DNA from: Candidatus Omnitrophota bacterium | GTDB lineage: Bacteria > Omnitrophota > Gorgyraeia > Duberdicusellales > 4484-171 | Assembly (NCBI GenBank): GCA_018818105.1 | Contig: JAHISK010000155.1 | Coordinates: 1-57,853, forward strand | Direction: 5' to 3' | Length of the DNA stretch: 57,853 nucleotides | Notes under the pieces: generated by a model | Seen by the model: only the letters and a program-made list of their open reading frames with translations | Databases searched by the model: none | Told to the model about the DNA's origin: nothing | Translations under genes and position numbers: made by a program | Shown here: positions 51,389 to 57,853 of the stretch, piece by piece | Layout of the letters: every line of letters starts with the position of its first letter | Position numbering within the stretch: position 1 is the first letter of the stretch

Positions 51389-52201
51389 ATGAGATTAGGT
51401 CTTATCGCTGGTAACCGGCTTCTGCCACTAATTCTTTCCCAGAAAATCAAAGAATCAAATAAAAATTGTCAAATAGTTGCTGTGTGTTTTAAAGGCGAAA
51501 CAAGGCCGTCTATATCTAAGTATGTTGATAAAACATATTGGATTAAAGTAGGCCAATTGGCTCGGCTTCGCCAAATAATGAAAGAGGAGAAGGTTGTTGA
51601 GTGGATTATGGCGGGGCAAATTAATCCTATGCGAATCTTTAAACGGCGGGTTTGGGATGATGAGTTAGTTTCTTTGGTTGATAAATTAGAAGATTTTCGG
51701 CCGCATAATATATTTTTTGAGATAATTAATTATTTAGAAAACCAAGGTATAAAGTTTTTAGATTCTACGTTATACTTACAGGATTGTCTGTCTGGCGAGG
51801 GGGTAATGAATAATTTACTTTTAAGTGGTGAGCAAGAAAAAGATATTGAGTTTGGTATAAAAGTAGCTTCTCGATATGTGGATTTGGATGTTGGTCAGAC
51901 TATAGTTGTAAAGAAGCAAAGTGTTGTAGCGTTAGAGTCTTTGGAAGGAACCAATGCTACAATTTTACGAGGAGGCCGGTTGGCCGGCAGGGGAGCTACG
52001 GTATTTAAGTTTAGTAAAACTAATCAGGATTTACGGTTTGATGTTCCTGTTGTTGGAATTGGAACATTAAAGTTATTGAAAGGGATAGGCGCAGCTGCTT
52101 GTGTTCTTGAGAAGGAAAAAGTAATAATTTTAGAGAAACAAAAGTTTTTATCTTTAGCCAGAAAATGGGATATTCTTATAATTGGAAGAGACAAATCATA
52201 A
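51389..52201 (+). CDS. lpxI: UDP-2,3-diacylglucosamine pyrophosphatase LpxI
   Basis: Hydrolyses UDP-2,3-diacylglucosamine to lipid X, the alternative to LpxH. The ATG at 51389 with AAGAGGA at 51371-51377 gives 270 residues beginning MRLGLIAGNRLLPLILSQKI. Family segments: VGQLARLRQIMKEEKVVEWI, MAGQINPMRIFKR, and the C-terminal LEGTNATILRGGRL and DVPVVGIGTLKLL. The upstream frame to 51356 runs through a repeat word and is not used. Confidence 0.93.
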   Translation: MRLGLIAGNRLLPLILSQKIKESNKNCQIVAVCFKGETRPSISKYVDKTYWIKVGQLARLRQIMKEEKVVEWIMAGQINPMRIFKRRVWDDELVSLVDKLEDFRPHNIFFEIINYLENQGIKFLDSTLYLQDCLSGEGVMNNLLLSGEQEKDIEFGIKVASRYVDLDVGQTIVVKKQSVVALESLEGTNATILRGGRLAGRGATVFKFSKTNQDLRFDVPVVGIGTLKLLKGIGAAACVLEKEKVIILEKQKFLSLARKWDILIIGRDKS

Positions 52202-52249
52202 AATAAATTGAGGGGTTTTCTTCCAAAGGGTGAATAAAGAGATAATAAT

Positions 52250-52365
52250 TGTAGGGGCGTCGCTGGTCTGCGCCCGATTATTAATTATAATTAAAACATA
52301 ATCATGATTCGGCATAATAACGTCAATAATTTATTTTACGGGCGTAGACCAGCGACGCCCCTACG
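52250..52365 (+). repeat. REP-like inverted pair overlapping the next gene
   Basis: Left arm TGTAGGGGCGTCGCTGGTCT (starts 52250, ends CGCCCG 52276) and right arm CGGGCG (52339) through GACGCCCCTACG (52365) are almost perfect reverse complements of 27 bases, with a 62-base loop. The right arm lies inside the downstream ORF, codons 12-21. Confidence 0.85.
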
Positions 52366-54265
52366 ACTAATCATTTTTATCTTTGCTGTGTGTTTTGTTT
52401 TGTCTCAGGCGGTGGCGGGAAATTTAGATAATTATCTGGATTTAGCGGCTATTTTTAAAGAGAATGGCGAATATCAAAAAGCGATAGAGATTCTAGAGCC
52501 TCTTTGTAGGGGGCTTGAGTCGGATAGAGTAAGCCAACTTCTTGGGAGGTGTTACTATTTAAAAGGTAAAGCTAAAGTGGCACTTAATTTTCTAAATGAG
52601 AAAAAAAATAAAGATTGGCATGACTATTTATATTTAGGGTTGGTTTATGAGGATCTAAATAAAATGAGTCTTGCTCAGAGCAGTTATTTAGAATCCATAA
52701 AGATTAAGAAAAACAGTATCTCGTTGTATCGGTTGGGTAAAATATATTTTGGTAACGGTCAATACAAAAAAGCAATAAGCAGTTTTAGGGATGTATTGGA
52801 TATTGATTCCAGCATAAAAATAGCTAATTATTATCTAGGCTTATGTTATCTGGAGGAGAATGATTTTAAAGAAGCGTATAATTGTTTTTTGAAGACAATA
52901 AATTTTTACCCCAACAATATTGAGGGTAGAGAAAAGATGGAAATAGTCAAAAAGAAATTAGGAGAAAAATTTTTTTCTGAAAAGGAAGAAAAAAAGAAAG
53001 AGGTACGCCAGACTGTTAAGTTTGTTCCCTATAAACGGGATAAAATTGCTCCCATGATAAAGGTAGCAGTAGCAAAAGATTTAAGTGAGTTTACGTTTAA
53101 AAACAATGATAAGTTTTTTGTTTCTGATGGGGGCGCGGTGTTTGAATGTGAAGAAAATAAGTTTTATAAGGTTGTGTTAAAGAAAAGTTTAACTCTTTGT
53201 GATGGTGATAGCGGTAGGGTTTATCAAGAGTTTAGTTGGCCCCTTAAAATTTATGTGAAAGGTAGCAATCAGCAAAGTGTAGAGGATATTTTCGTAAATG
53301 AAGAGTATTATCCGTTTTATATATTGGATCTGGTTTATGGCGAGGGTGATTTTTGGCATAAACAGGTTGATATGGCTTATAGAGGCGATTTAGAAATAAT
53401 AGTGAATAACGATAAATTAACGATTGTTAATCTGGTAAGTTTAGAAGATTATTTGTACGGAGTGTTATCCGCGGAAATTCCCGCGGCGTCAGGTGATGAG
53501 GCTCTAGCCGCGCAGGCGGTTGCCGCGCGTACAATCGCTTTCAGGAATTTAGGGCGGCATAGAAAAGAGGGGTATGATTTTTGCGCGGATGTACATTGCC
53601 AAGTTTATAAGGGGATATCGGCAGAAACGCCAAAGACGACACGGGCGGTTTGGGCTTGTCGAGGACAAATTATGGTTTGTAATGGAGAACCGATAGAAGC
53701 TTTTTATCATGCTAATTGTGGCGGATGTTTGTGTTCAGATGTGTTTGGCCAACGGGATTATTTAGTAAGTAAGTTTGATTCTTTAAGCCCTAGGGATATA
53801 TCAGAATTTGGAGCGTATCAGGAAGAAGAGTGGTTTCATCAGGTACCGGATACATTTTGTCAGGGAGAAAAGGGCAGTTTCAGGTGGCAAAGAATTTATG
53901 ATGAAGATGATTTTGCCTTTACGTTTGGATTTCCTTTAAGCGAAATTAAGTCCATAACATTTTTAGATAAGGGTGATGGGTTTCGTTATAAAAAATGCGC
54001 GGTATCGGCAAAAGAGGATATGATTCTTGACCGGGGGTTAAAAATAAGAAATTATTTTGATAAGTTAAGAGGCAGCGCGTTTAAGTTAGAAGAGAAATTT
54101 TCTGAGCAAGGAAGACGAAAAATGCTTATTTTTTGGGGGGCAGGGTTTGGTCATGGCGCCGGGTTATGTCAGGAGGGAGCGATTAATCAGGCTAAGAAAG
54201 GGTATAAATATAAAGAGATTTTGCAACATTATTATCCTAATACGCGGGTGAAGGTTGTATACTAA
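52304..54265 (+). CDS. TPR protein with SpoIID/LytB domain
   Basis: 653 residues. Signal peptide LIIFIFAVCFVLSQAVAG (residues 22-39) with n-region YGRRPATPLR encoded by a REP-like arm; the ATG at 52304 lacks an RBS. Four or five TPR units follow (about 45-215, e.g. YQKAIEILEPLCRGL, QYKKAISSFRDVLDIDSS). The C-terminal SpoIID/LytB domain from about 365 has SLEDYLYGVLSAEIPAASGD, ALAAQAVAARTIAFRN, FYHANCGGCLCSDVFG and GFGHGAGLCQEGAINQA. In Bacillus SpoIID cleaves stem-peptide-free glycan; in a diderm it probably remodels peptidoglycan. Last gene of the plus-strand run. Confidence 0.88.
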   Translation: MIRHNNVNNLFYGRRPATPLRLIIFIFAVCFVLSQAVAGNLDNYLDLAAIFKENGEYQKAIEILEPLCRGLESDRVSQLLGRCYYLKGKAKVALNFLNEKKNKDWHDYLYLGLVYEDLNKMSLAQSSYLESIKIKKNSISLYRLGKIYFGNGQYKKAISSFRDVLDIDSSIKIANYYLGLCYLEENDFKEAYNCFLKTINFYPNNIEGREKMEIVKKKLGEKFFSEKEEKKKEVRQTVKFVPYKRDKIAPMIKVAVAKDLSEFTFKNNDKFFVSDGGAVFECEENKFYKVVLKKSLTLCDGDSGRVYQEFSWPLKIYVKGSNQQSVEDIFVNEEYYPFYILDLVYGEGDFWHKQVDMAYRGDLEIIVNNDKLTIVNLVSLEDYLYGVLSAEIPAASGDEALAAQAVAARTIAFRNLGRHRKEGYDFCADVHCQVYKGISAETPKTTRAVWACRGQIMVCNGEPIEAFYHANCGGCLCSDVFGQRDYLVSKFDSLSPRDISEFGAYQEEEWFHQVPDTFCQGEKGSFRWQRIYDEDDFAFTFGFPLSEIKSITFLDKGDGFRYKKCAVSAKEDMILDRGLKIRNYFDKLRGSAFKLEEKFSEQGRRKMLIFWGAGFGHGAGLCQEGAINQAKKGYKYKEILQHYYPNTRVKVVY

Positions 54266-54373
54266 TTTAGGGCCAAGGGCCAGAAATTTTAAATTTACCA
54301 ATTACCATTTTTAAATTAGCATTTAAGGAGTTGATATTTAGAAATTTAAAATGCTAATTGATAAATGATAAAT
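54266..54373. repeat. AT-rich palindrome between convergent genes
   Basis: AATTAGCATTT (54314-54324) and AAATGCTAATT (54349-54359) are exact reverse complements; outer AAATTTTAAATTTACC and GATAAATTTAAAAT also match loosely. Position between the two converging transcripts suits a shared terminator or an inserted palindrome. Confidence 0.6.
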
Positions 54374-55765
54374 TTAAAATGATAGAGGGGGGCAAGGGAT
54401 AAGAGAGGATTCGATTTCGCAGGCGTTGGATTTACCTAATACTTCTTGCCATATTTCTTTGGTTTCCATGCATAAATATATAGGCGTTTTTTTATCATGC
54501 TTGTGTATTTCTTGTATCATCGTTTTATAAATTTCTTTCCTTAAAAATTCAGGGTATCTCAGCTTTTTATCTTCTCCTAAAAGTAATTCGCCGTAGAAGA
54601 TATTGCTTTGTGGAAATCTTAGTTCAACAGCGGTTTTTAGTTCGCGGTTTGACCGCAACGTTCCTAAACTTATCCAGGCTAACGGCGGTTTGATTTGTGA
54701 ATAAATTTTAGTTATAACCTCAGAGTATAGCTCTTGCCAGTTTTTGGAATATATTATAGGGTCAAAATGAAAAGCTATTTTGTATCCTTTATCTTGAATT
54801 TTTCTTGCCGCCTCAAGGCGTTGATTAGTTGACGGGGCGCCCAATTCTTCGTTATTAGAGATAGCCGCGGGATTTAGTGACCAGGAGATGACAATGTTTG
54901 GTGACGGCGGGATTTTTAGAATGTTTTCGATGTTTGCGCTTTTTGTTTTTAGTTCAAAGAGTAAATTTTTTTCTTTGAAGTAAGGAATTAGTTTTGTTGA
55001 GTACTCGGTTATATGGTCAAGGGCTAAAGAGTCGCAATATTCACCGGTTCCGATGCGTATGGGTTTTTTTAAGTCTTTTATAAAGGTATCTAATTTTGTG
55101 AAAAAGGTATCTAAATTAGCTGGTAGAATAATACCAGGAAAGTTTGTATATTTTTGTAGAAAGCAGTAAGAACAGTCGTAAGGGCAGCCAAACCCTAAAT
55201 TGAATATCCAGTACCCGCAGCGAAGATGATCTTTGGTACAGGGACAGGATTTTATGAAATCCCATTTTTCATTAATTATGAAAACGAGAGGTTTTTTAAG
55301 TTGAGAAATTGTGAATTTTTTAATTTTTAAATACGAGCTATAACAGGCGAGCTTTTCTATTTCGATATCGGGGAAATTTTTTCTAAAATTATTCACTAAG
55401 TAACTATCTTTAACTGATTCTTCAACAAATACTTTTAAAGGACGAAATTCTGATTTTACCTGCCAGTTATCCGTCAGGGGCGGGCGTAAGTTTGATAAAT
55501 AAACGTTTTTTGTGTCTATTTTTTCGTTTTTTGAAGTTATTGGAAACCGGCGTTTTATAAGGAGGTCTTTAATGACAATAAATTTATTTTTTCCGGTAAG
55601 TTTATCTAAGTTAGGGCTTGTTTTTAAGGAAGCGATGATATCGAGTAAGGATATATTTTCGCGTCTTATTATTTCATGAATCAGCCGTTCTATATCGCGA
55701 AGCTGATTCTTATTAGGATGAAAGAAAAAGTTGTTTTCAATAATTTGTATTAATGGTTCAAACAT
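54374..55765 (-). CDS. Radical SAM protein of spore photoproduct lyase family
   Basis: 463 residues. The 4Fe-4S cluster motif is GCPYDCSYCFLQ (C-x3-C-x2-C) near residue 195, preceded by CPCTKDHLRCGYWIFNLGF. Downstream IRIGTGEYCDSLALDHITEY, LLFELKTKSANIENIL and NIVISWSLNP are typical of SplB-like (COG1533) enzymes. Spore photoproduct lyase repairs thymine dimers in spores; this chromosome shows no sporulation context beyond SpoVG and SpoIID-type proteins, which are not spore-specific. A long N-terminal domain of about 150 residues is not recognised. Start overlaps the end of the GT gene by eight bases. Substrate unknown. Confidence 0.82.
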   Translation of the reverse strand: MFEPLIQIIENNFFFHPNKNQLRDIERLIHEIIRRENISLLDIIASLKTSPNLDKLTGKNKFIVIKDLLIKRRFPITSKNEKIDTKNVYLSNLRPPLTDNWQVKSEFRPLKVFVEESVKDSYLVNNFRKNFPDIEIEKLACYSSYLKIKKFTISQLKKPLVFIINEKWDFIKSCPCTKDHLRCGYWIFNLGFGCPYDCSYCFLQKYTNFPGIILPANLDTFFTKLDTFIKDLKKPIRIGTGEYCDSLALDHITEYSTKLIPYFKEKNLLFELKTKSANIENILKIPPSPNIVISWSLNPAAISNNEELGAPSTNQRLEAARKIQDKGYKIAFHFDPIIYSKNWQELYSEVITKIYSQIKPPLAWISLGTLRSNRELKTAVELRFPQSNIFYGELLLGEDKKLRYPEFLRKEIYKTMIQEIHKHDKKTPIYLCMETKEIWQEVLGKSNACEIESSLIPCPPLSF

Positions 55766-56600
55766 ATTTTGCTATAAGGTTTTTATAAGCGGTTACTTCG
55801 TCAGTTTTTCCGCGTTTTTTTGCTCCAGCTATATAAATATAACATTTATTTTGTAATTCAGCTAGCGCGCGTATAAAATCTTCTTTTTTTAAGGGGGCGG
55901 TGTCCAGAAGATTAGTTAACGCCTGAATTCTGAATCTATCCATTGCCGGGTATTTTTTTGATAGTTGGTTATCATGACCGCCTTCTTTAAGGGTAAGGTA
56001 TTGAGGAATAAGATATATGGGGAATTGCCAAGTTAGGCGTAACAAAAAATCATAATCTTCGCAGGTGGGCAAAGTTTCATCAAATATGCCGACTTTTCTA
56101 AATATGTCTTTTTCAATTGCCATTGTTGAGAGACTTACGCAACAGAGTTTTAGAACCTGTTCGAATACAATTCCGTGAGGTTTTTTATGATAGATTTTTT
56201 GCGGGAGTATTTGTTTGTTTCTATACCAAATTTCTTCTGTATGAAAAATTTTATAGGCGGTATGTTTTTTTATATGGTTATACATTATTTGTAGTTTTTC
56301 TGTTTGGAATCGGTCGTCAGAATCAAGAAAACATATATAATTGCCTTGCGCCTGAGTAATTCCGTTGTTTCTGGCGGCTGATACTCCTTTGTTTTGTTGG
56401 TAGGTATAGCGCATTTTTGTTGAAGGTATATGTTTGTAATAAGAGGCGATTAATTTTTGTGTCTTATCGTCTGATCCGTCATCGATAATTATTAATTCAA
56501 AGTCACTAAAAGTTTGGGATAGCACTGAGTCTATAGCAATCTTTAAGAATTGGGCGCGGTTATACGTGGGAATTATTACGCTAAAAAAAGGTTTATTCAT
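55758..56600 (-). CDS. Glycosyltransferase family 2
   Basis: 280 residues, GT-A fold: FFSVIIPTYNRAQFLKIAID at the start, FELIIIDDGSDDKTQKLIAS, GVSAARNNGITQAQGNYICF and the metal-binding DSDDRF, then the acceptor-side CEDYDFLLRL. No transmembrane segments, so cytosolic or peripheral. Sandwiched between two radical SAM genes with an eight-base overlap on one side and a one-base gap on the other, implying one transcript. Sugar donor and acceptor cannot be read from sequence. Confidence 0.9.
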   Translation of the reverse strand: MNKPFFSVIIPTYNRAQFLKIAIDSVLSQTFSDFELIIIDDGSDDKTQKLIASYYKHIPSTKMRYTYQQNKGVSAARNNGITQAQGNYICFLDSDDRFQTEKLQIMYNHIKKHTAYKIFHTEEIWYRNKQILPQKIYHKKPHGIVFEQVLKLCCVSLSTMAIEKDIFRKVGIFDETLPTCEDYDFLLRLTWQFPIYLIPQYLTLKEGGHDNQLSKKYPAMDRFRIQALTNLLDTAPLKKEDFIRALAELQNKCYIYIAGAKKRGKTDEVTAYKNLIAKYV

Positions 56601-56601
56601 G

Positions 56602-57465
56602 TTAGATTAGTTCGTTTTCATAGGTTATGGAGGATTTATAAAACTCGTTAAAGTTCGGCACAATATAAAAGATTTTATTCCTGTATTTGTTTTTATGATG
56701 CAGTGTTTTTATTGTTTTTTCTAAATCTTTAGCAAAACTCAAATAGGTTAGTTCGTTTGAGTAAACATTAGCTAGTTTTTTAGCGGTGTTAGCGTTTATA
56801 TATTTTTTAATTCTATGTAAAATTTCATCAAAATTGCCCATTTTATGGTGATATAGTTCAACGTCAACTTCGGTTATTTCTTTGGGCATAATGTTCATGA
56901 TATCTTTAAACGACGAAATATAAGGGATAAATGGCCCTATATGAAGGCGTAATGATATATTATGTTTTATAATTTCTTTTATTGTGTTTAATCTTTCTTC
57001 TATCAAAGGAGACTTTTCTTCTAGCAGCTGTATTATTTTGTTAGAAGTACAGTTGAAAGTAAAGTATATTTTGTTTTTCGGGTTTCGCGCGATTAATGGC
57101 AGATAATTTTTTATGAGATGAGATTTTGTTAGGATAGTGTAAGGTATTTTTCGCGCGTTTAATATTGTTAAGATATTTTCACTTATTTTGTAGGTTTGGT
57201 CCTGGTATTGAAAACATTCAGTAATTGACCCTAATAAGACTCGGGAAGGATTTTTATATGTTAATTCTTTTTCTAAGCAAAGGGCGGCGTTAATTTTTAC
57301 GCCTAACGATTTTTTAACGTCGTTTTTTTCTATATTCTTATTGAATTGGCCGTAACAATAGAGACAGTTAAATTCACATCCTCTGTATGGATTGATTACG
57401 TAATCAGCAAGGCTTATTTGTGTCGGCGATAATATTTTTTGAGTAGTTATATGTTTTATTTCCAT
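56602..57465 (-). CDS. Radical SAM protein, COG1533/SplB-like short form
   Basis: 287 residues. LADYVINPYRGCEFNCLYCY places the C-x3-C-x2-C motif at about 31-38. VLLGSITECFQYQDQTYKIS, ILTILNARKIPYTILTKSHL and LRLHIGPFIPYI follow the order seen in DNA repair photolyase-like radical SAM proteins. It lacks the N-terminal extension of its neighbour at 54374. First gene of the minus-strand operon. Function unknown. Confidence 0.82.
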   Translation of the reverse strand: MEIKHITTQKILSPTQISLADYVINPYRGCEFNCLYCYGQFNKNIEKNDVKKSLGVKINAALCLEKELTYKNPSRVLLGSITECFQYQDQTYKISENILTILNARKIPYTILTKSHLIKNYLPLIARNPKNKIYFTFNCTSNKIIQLLEEKSPLIEERLNTIKEIIKHNISLRLHIGPFIPYISSFKDIMNIMPKEITEVDVELYHHKMGNFDEILHRIKKYINANTAKKLANVYSNELTYLSFAKDLEKTIKTLHHKNKYRNKIFYIVPNFNEFYKSSITYENELI

Positions 57466-57512
57466 AAAGGTGTAATTTCCGTATAAATAGGCTGTTATTA
57501 CGCGGAATCGGT

Positions 57513-57521
57513 ATTATATCA
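57513..57521 (-). promoter_or_regulatory. Extended -10 promoter of the minus-strand operon
   Basis: On the minus strand TGATATAAT gives a TATAAT hexamer with TG extension, about 48 bases upstream of the ATG at 57465; no good -35 is visible. The 242-base gap 57466-57707 otherwise contains only AT-rich sequence with A and T tracts. Confidence 0.5.
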
Positions 57522-57707
57522 GAAAAATTCCCGAAAAAAAATTAAAATTTTTGAAAGAATTTCCGTGTTTTTTTCGTCTATATAGGTGAGGGGAAGTAAG
57601 GGTTTTTTTTGAGTGGTTATTTTTGGTACATATGATATATTAAAAAAGACATCCTATAAGGAGTCAAGATAAAAAAAGACGAATTTTCAAAGAGCGTTCA
57701 TTGATAA

Positions 57708-57853
57708 TTAAGTCGGCATAAAAACACGTTCAGGGCGATAGACATCACCAGACTTGAGCATGCTTAAACATAACTGAGCTAATTTTTTAGCTACGGAAAT
57801 AAGAGCTTGTTTGCCAGTTTTACCTTGAGATACTTTCTTATGGTAAAGACTTC
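57708..57853 (-). mobile_element. IS110-type transposase, 3' end only
   Basis: The minus-strand frame ending at TAA (57708-57710) reads SLYHKKVSQGKTGKQALISV, then AKKLAQLCLSMLKSGDVYRP and ERVFMPT. The YHKK...GK..KQAL..VAKKL..L...MLK.G..Y pattern matches the C-terminus of IS110/IS116/IS902 transposases. The rest of the element continues past the window edge. Whether the copy is intact cannot be told. Confidence 0.65.

Noticed and set aside
57708-57853. Host gene at the window edge
   Set aside because: The C-terminal pattern fits IS110-type transposases better than any host family; called as mobile element with moderate confidence.

Overview
The window is 57.9 kb of AT-rich bacterial chromosome with very densely packed genes. 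Every gene from position 1 to 54265 is read on the plus strand; the last 3.5 kb is read on the minus strand. The organism is a diderm (Gram-negative-type) bacterium: it has BamA, a Skp-like chaperone, a lipid A pathway (LpxD, an LpxC-FabZ fusion, LpxA, LpxI) and a TonB-like protein. The AT-rich composition, LpxC-FabZ fusion, LpxI, a SpoVG with a built-in zinc ribbon, zinc-type ribosomal proteins and a very long coiled-coil gene would fit an uncultured phylum such as Omnitrophota (OP3). That placement is inference, not demonstrated.

Region 1 (2-17060) is the fused str-S10-spc-alpha translation locus. In order it holds the 3' part of tuf, rpsJ, rplC, rplD, rplW, rplB, rpsS, rplV, rpsC, rplP, rpmC, rpsQ, rplN, rplX, rplE, rpsN, rpsH, rplF, rplR, rpsE, rplO, secY, adk, map, infA, rpmJ, rpsM, rpsK, rpsD, rpoA and rplQ. 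rpmD (L30) is missing from its usual place. Several spacers carry hairpins or purine-rich repeats. Region 2 (17099-25062) is a central-metabolism cluster: an aspartate aminotransferase, a two-subunit aconitase-family dehydratase split by pilT, an NAD-type isocitrate dehydrogenase, malate dehydrogenase and a short dihydrolipoamide dehydrogenase.

Region 3 (25063-32380) is the least ordinary part. It has a 5.8-kb coiled-coil gene (about 1.9 thousand residues) apparently split by a one-base frameshift in an A6 run, related repeats on both sides, a TonB-domain protein behind a promoter that would give a leaderless mRNA, and a DUF2442-like remnant. Region 4 (32427-45059) mixes housekeeping genes: hisG, a tiny basic ribosomal-type protein, a TPR protein, split transketolase, ispE, spoVG with a nested zinc ribbon, tRNA-Gln(TTG) with clear promoter and terminator, glmU, prs, rplY, pth, rpsF-ssb-rpsR-rplI and dnaB. 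Region 5 (45221-54265) is envelope biogenesis: bamA, skp, lpxD, lpxC-fabZ, lpxA, lpxI and a TPR-SpoIID protein whose first codons overlap a REP-like element. Region 6 (54374-57853, minus strand) is an overlapping trio of radical SAM enzyme, glycosyltransferase and radical SAM enzyme, followed by the 3' end of an IS110-type transposase cut off by the window edge.

The best candidates for something not yet described are the frameshifted giant coiled-coil/TonB-like locus, the SpoVG with a zinc ribbon inside it, the radical SAM-glycosyltransferase operon, a 148-base multi-hairpin spacer upstream of mdh, and a mobile palindrome that now encodes part of a signal peptide. No CRISPR array, rRNA gene or prophage was seen.
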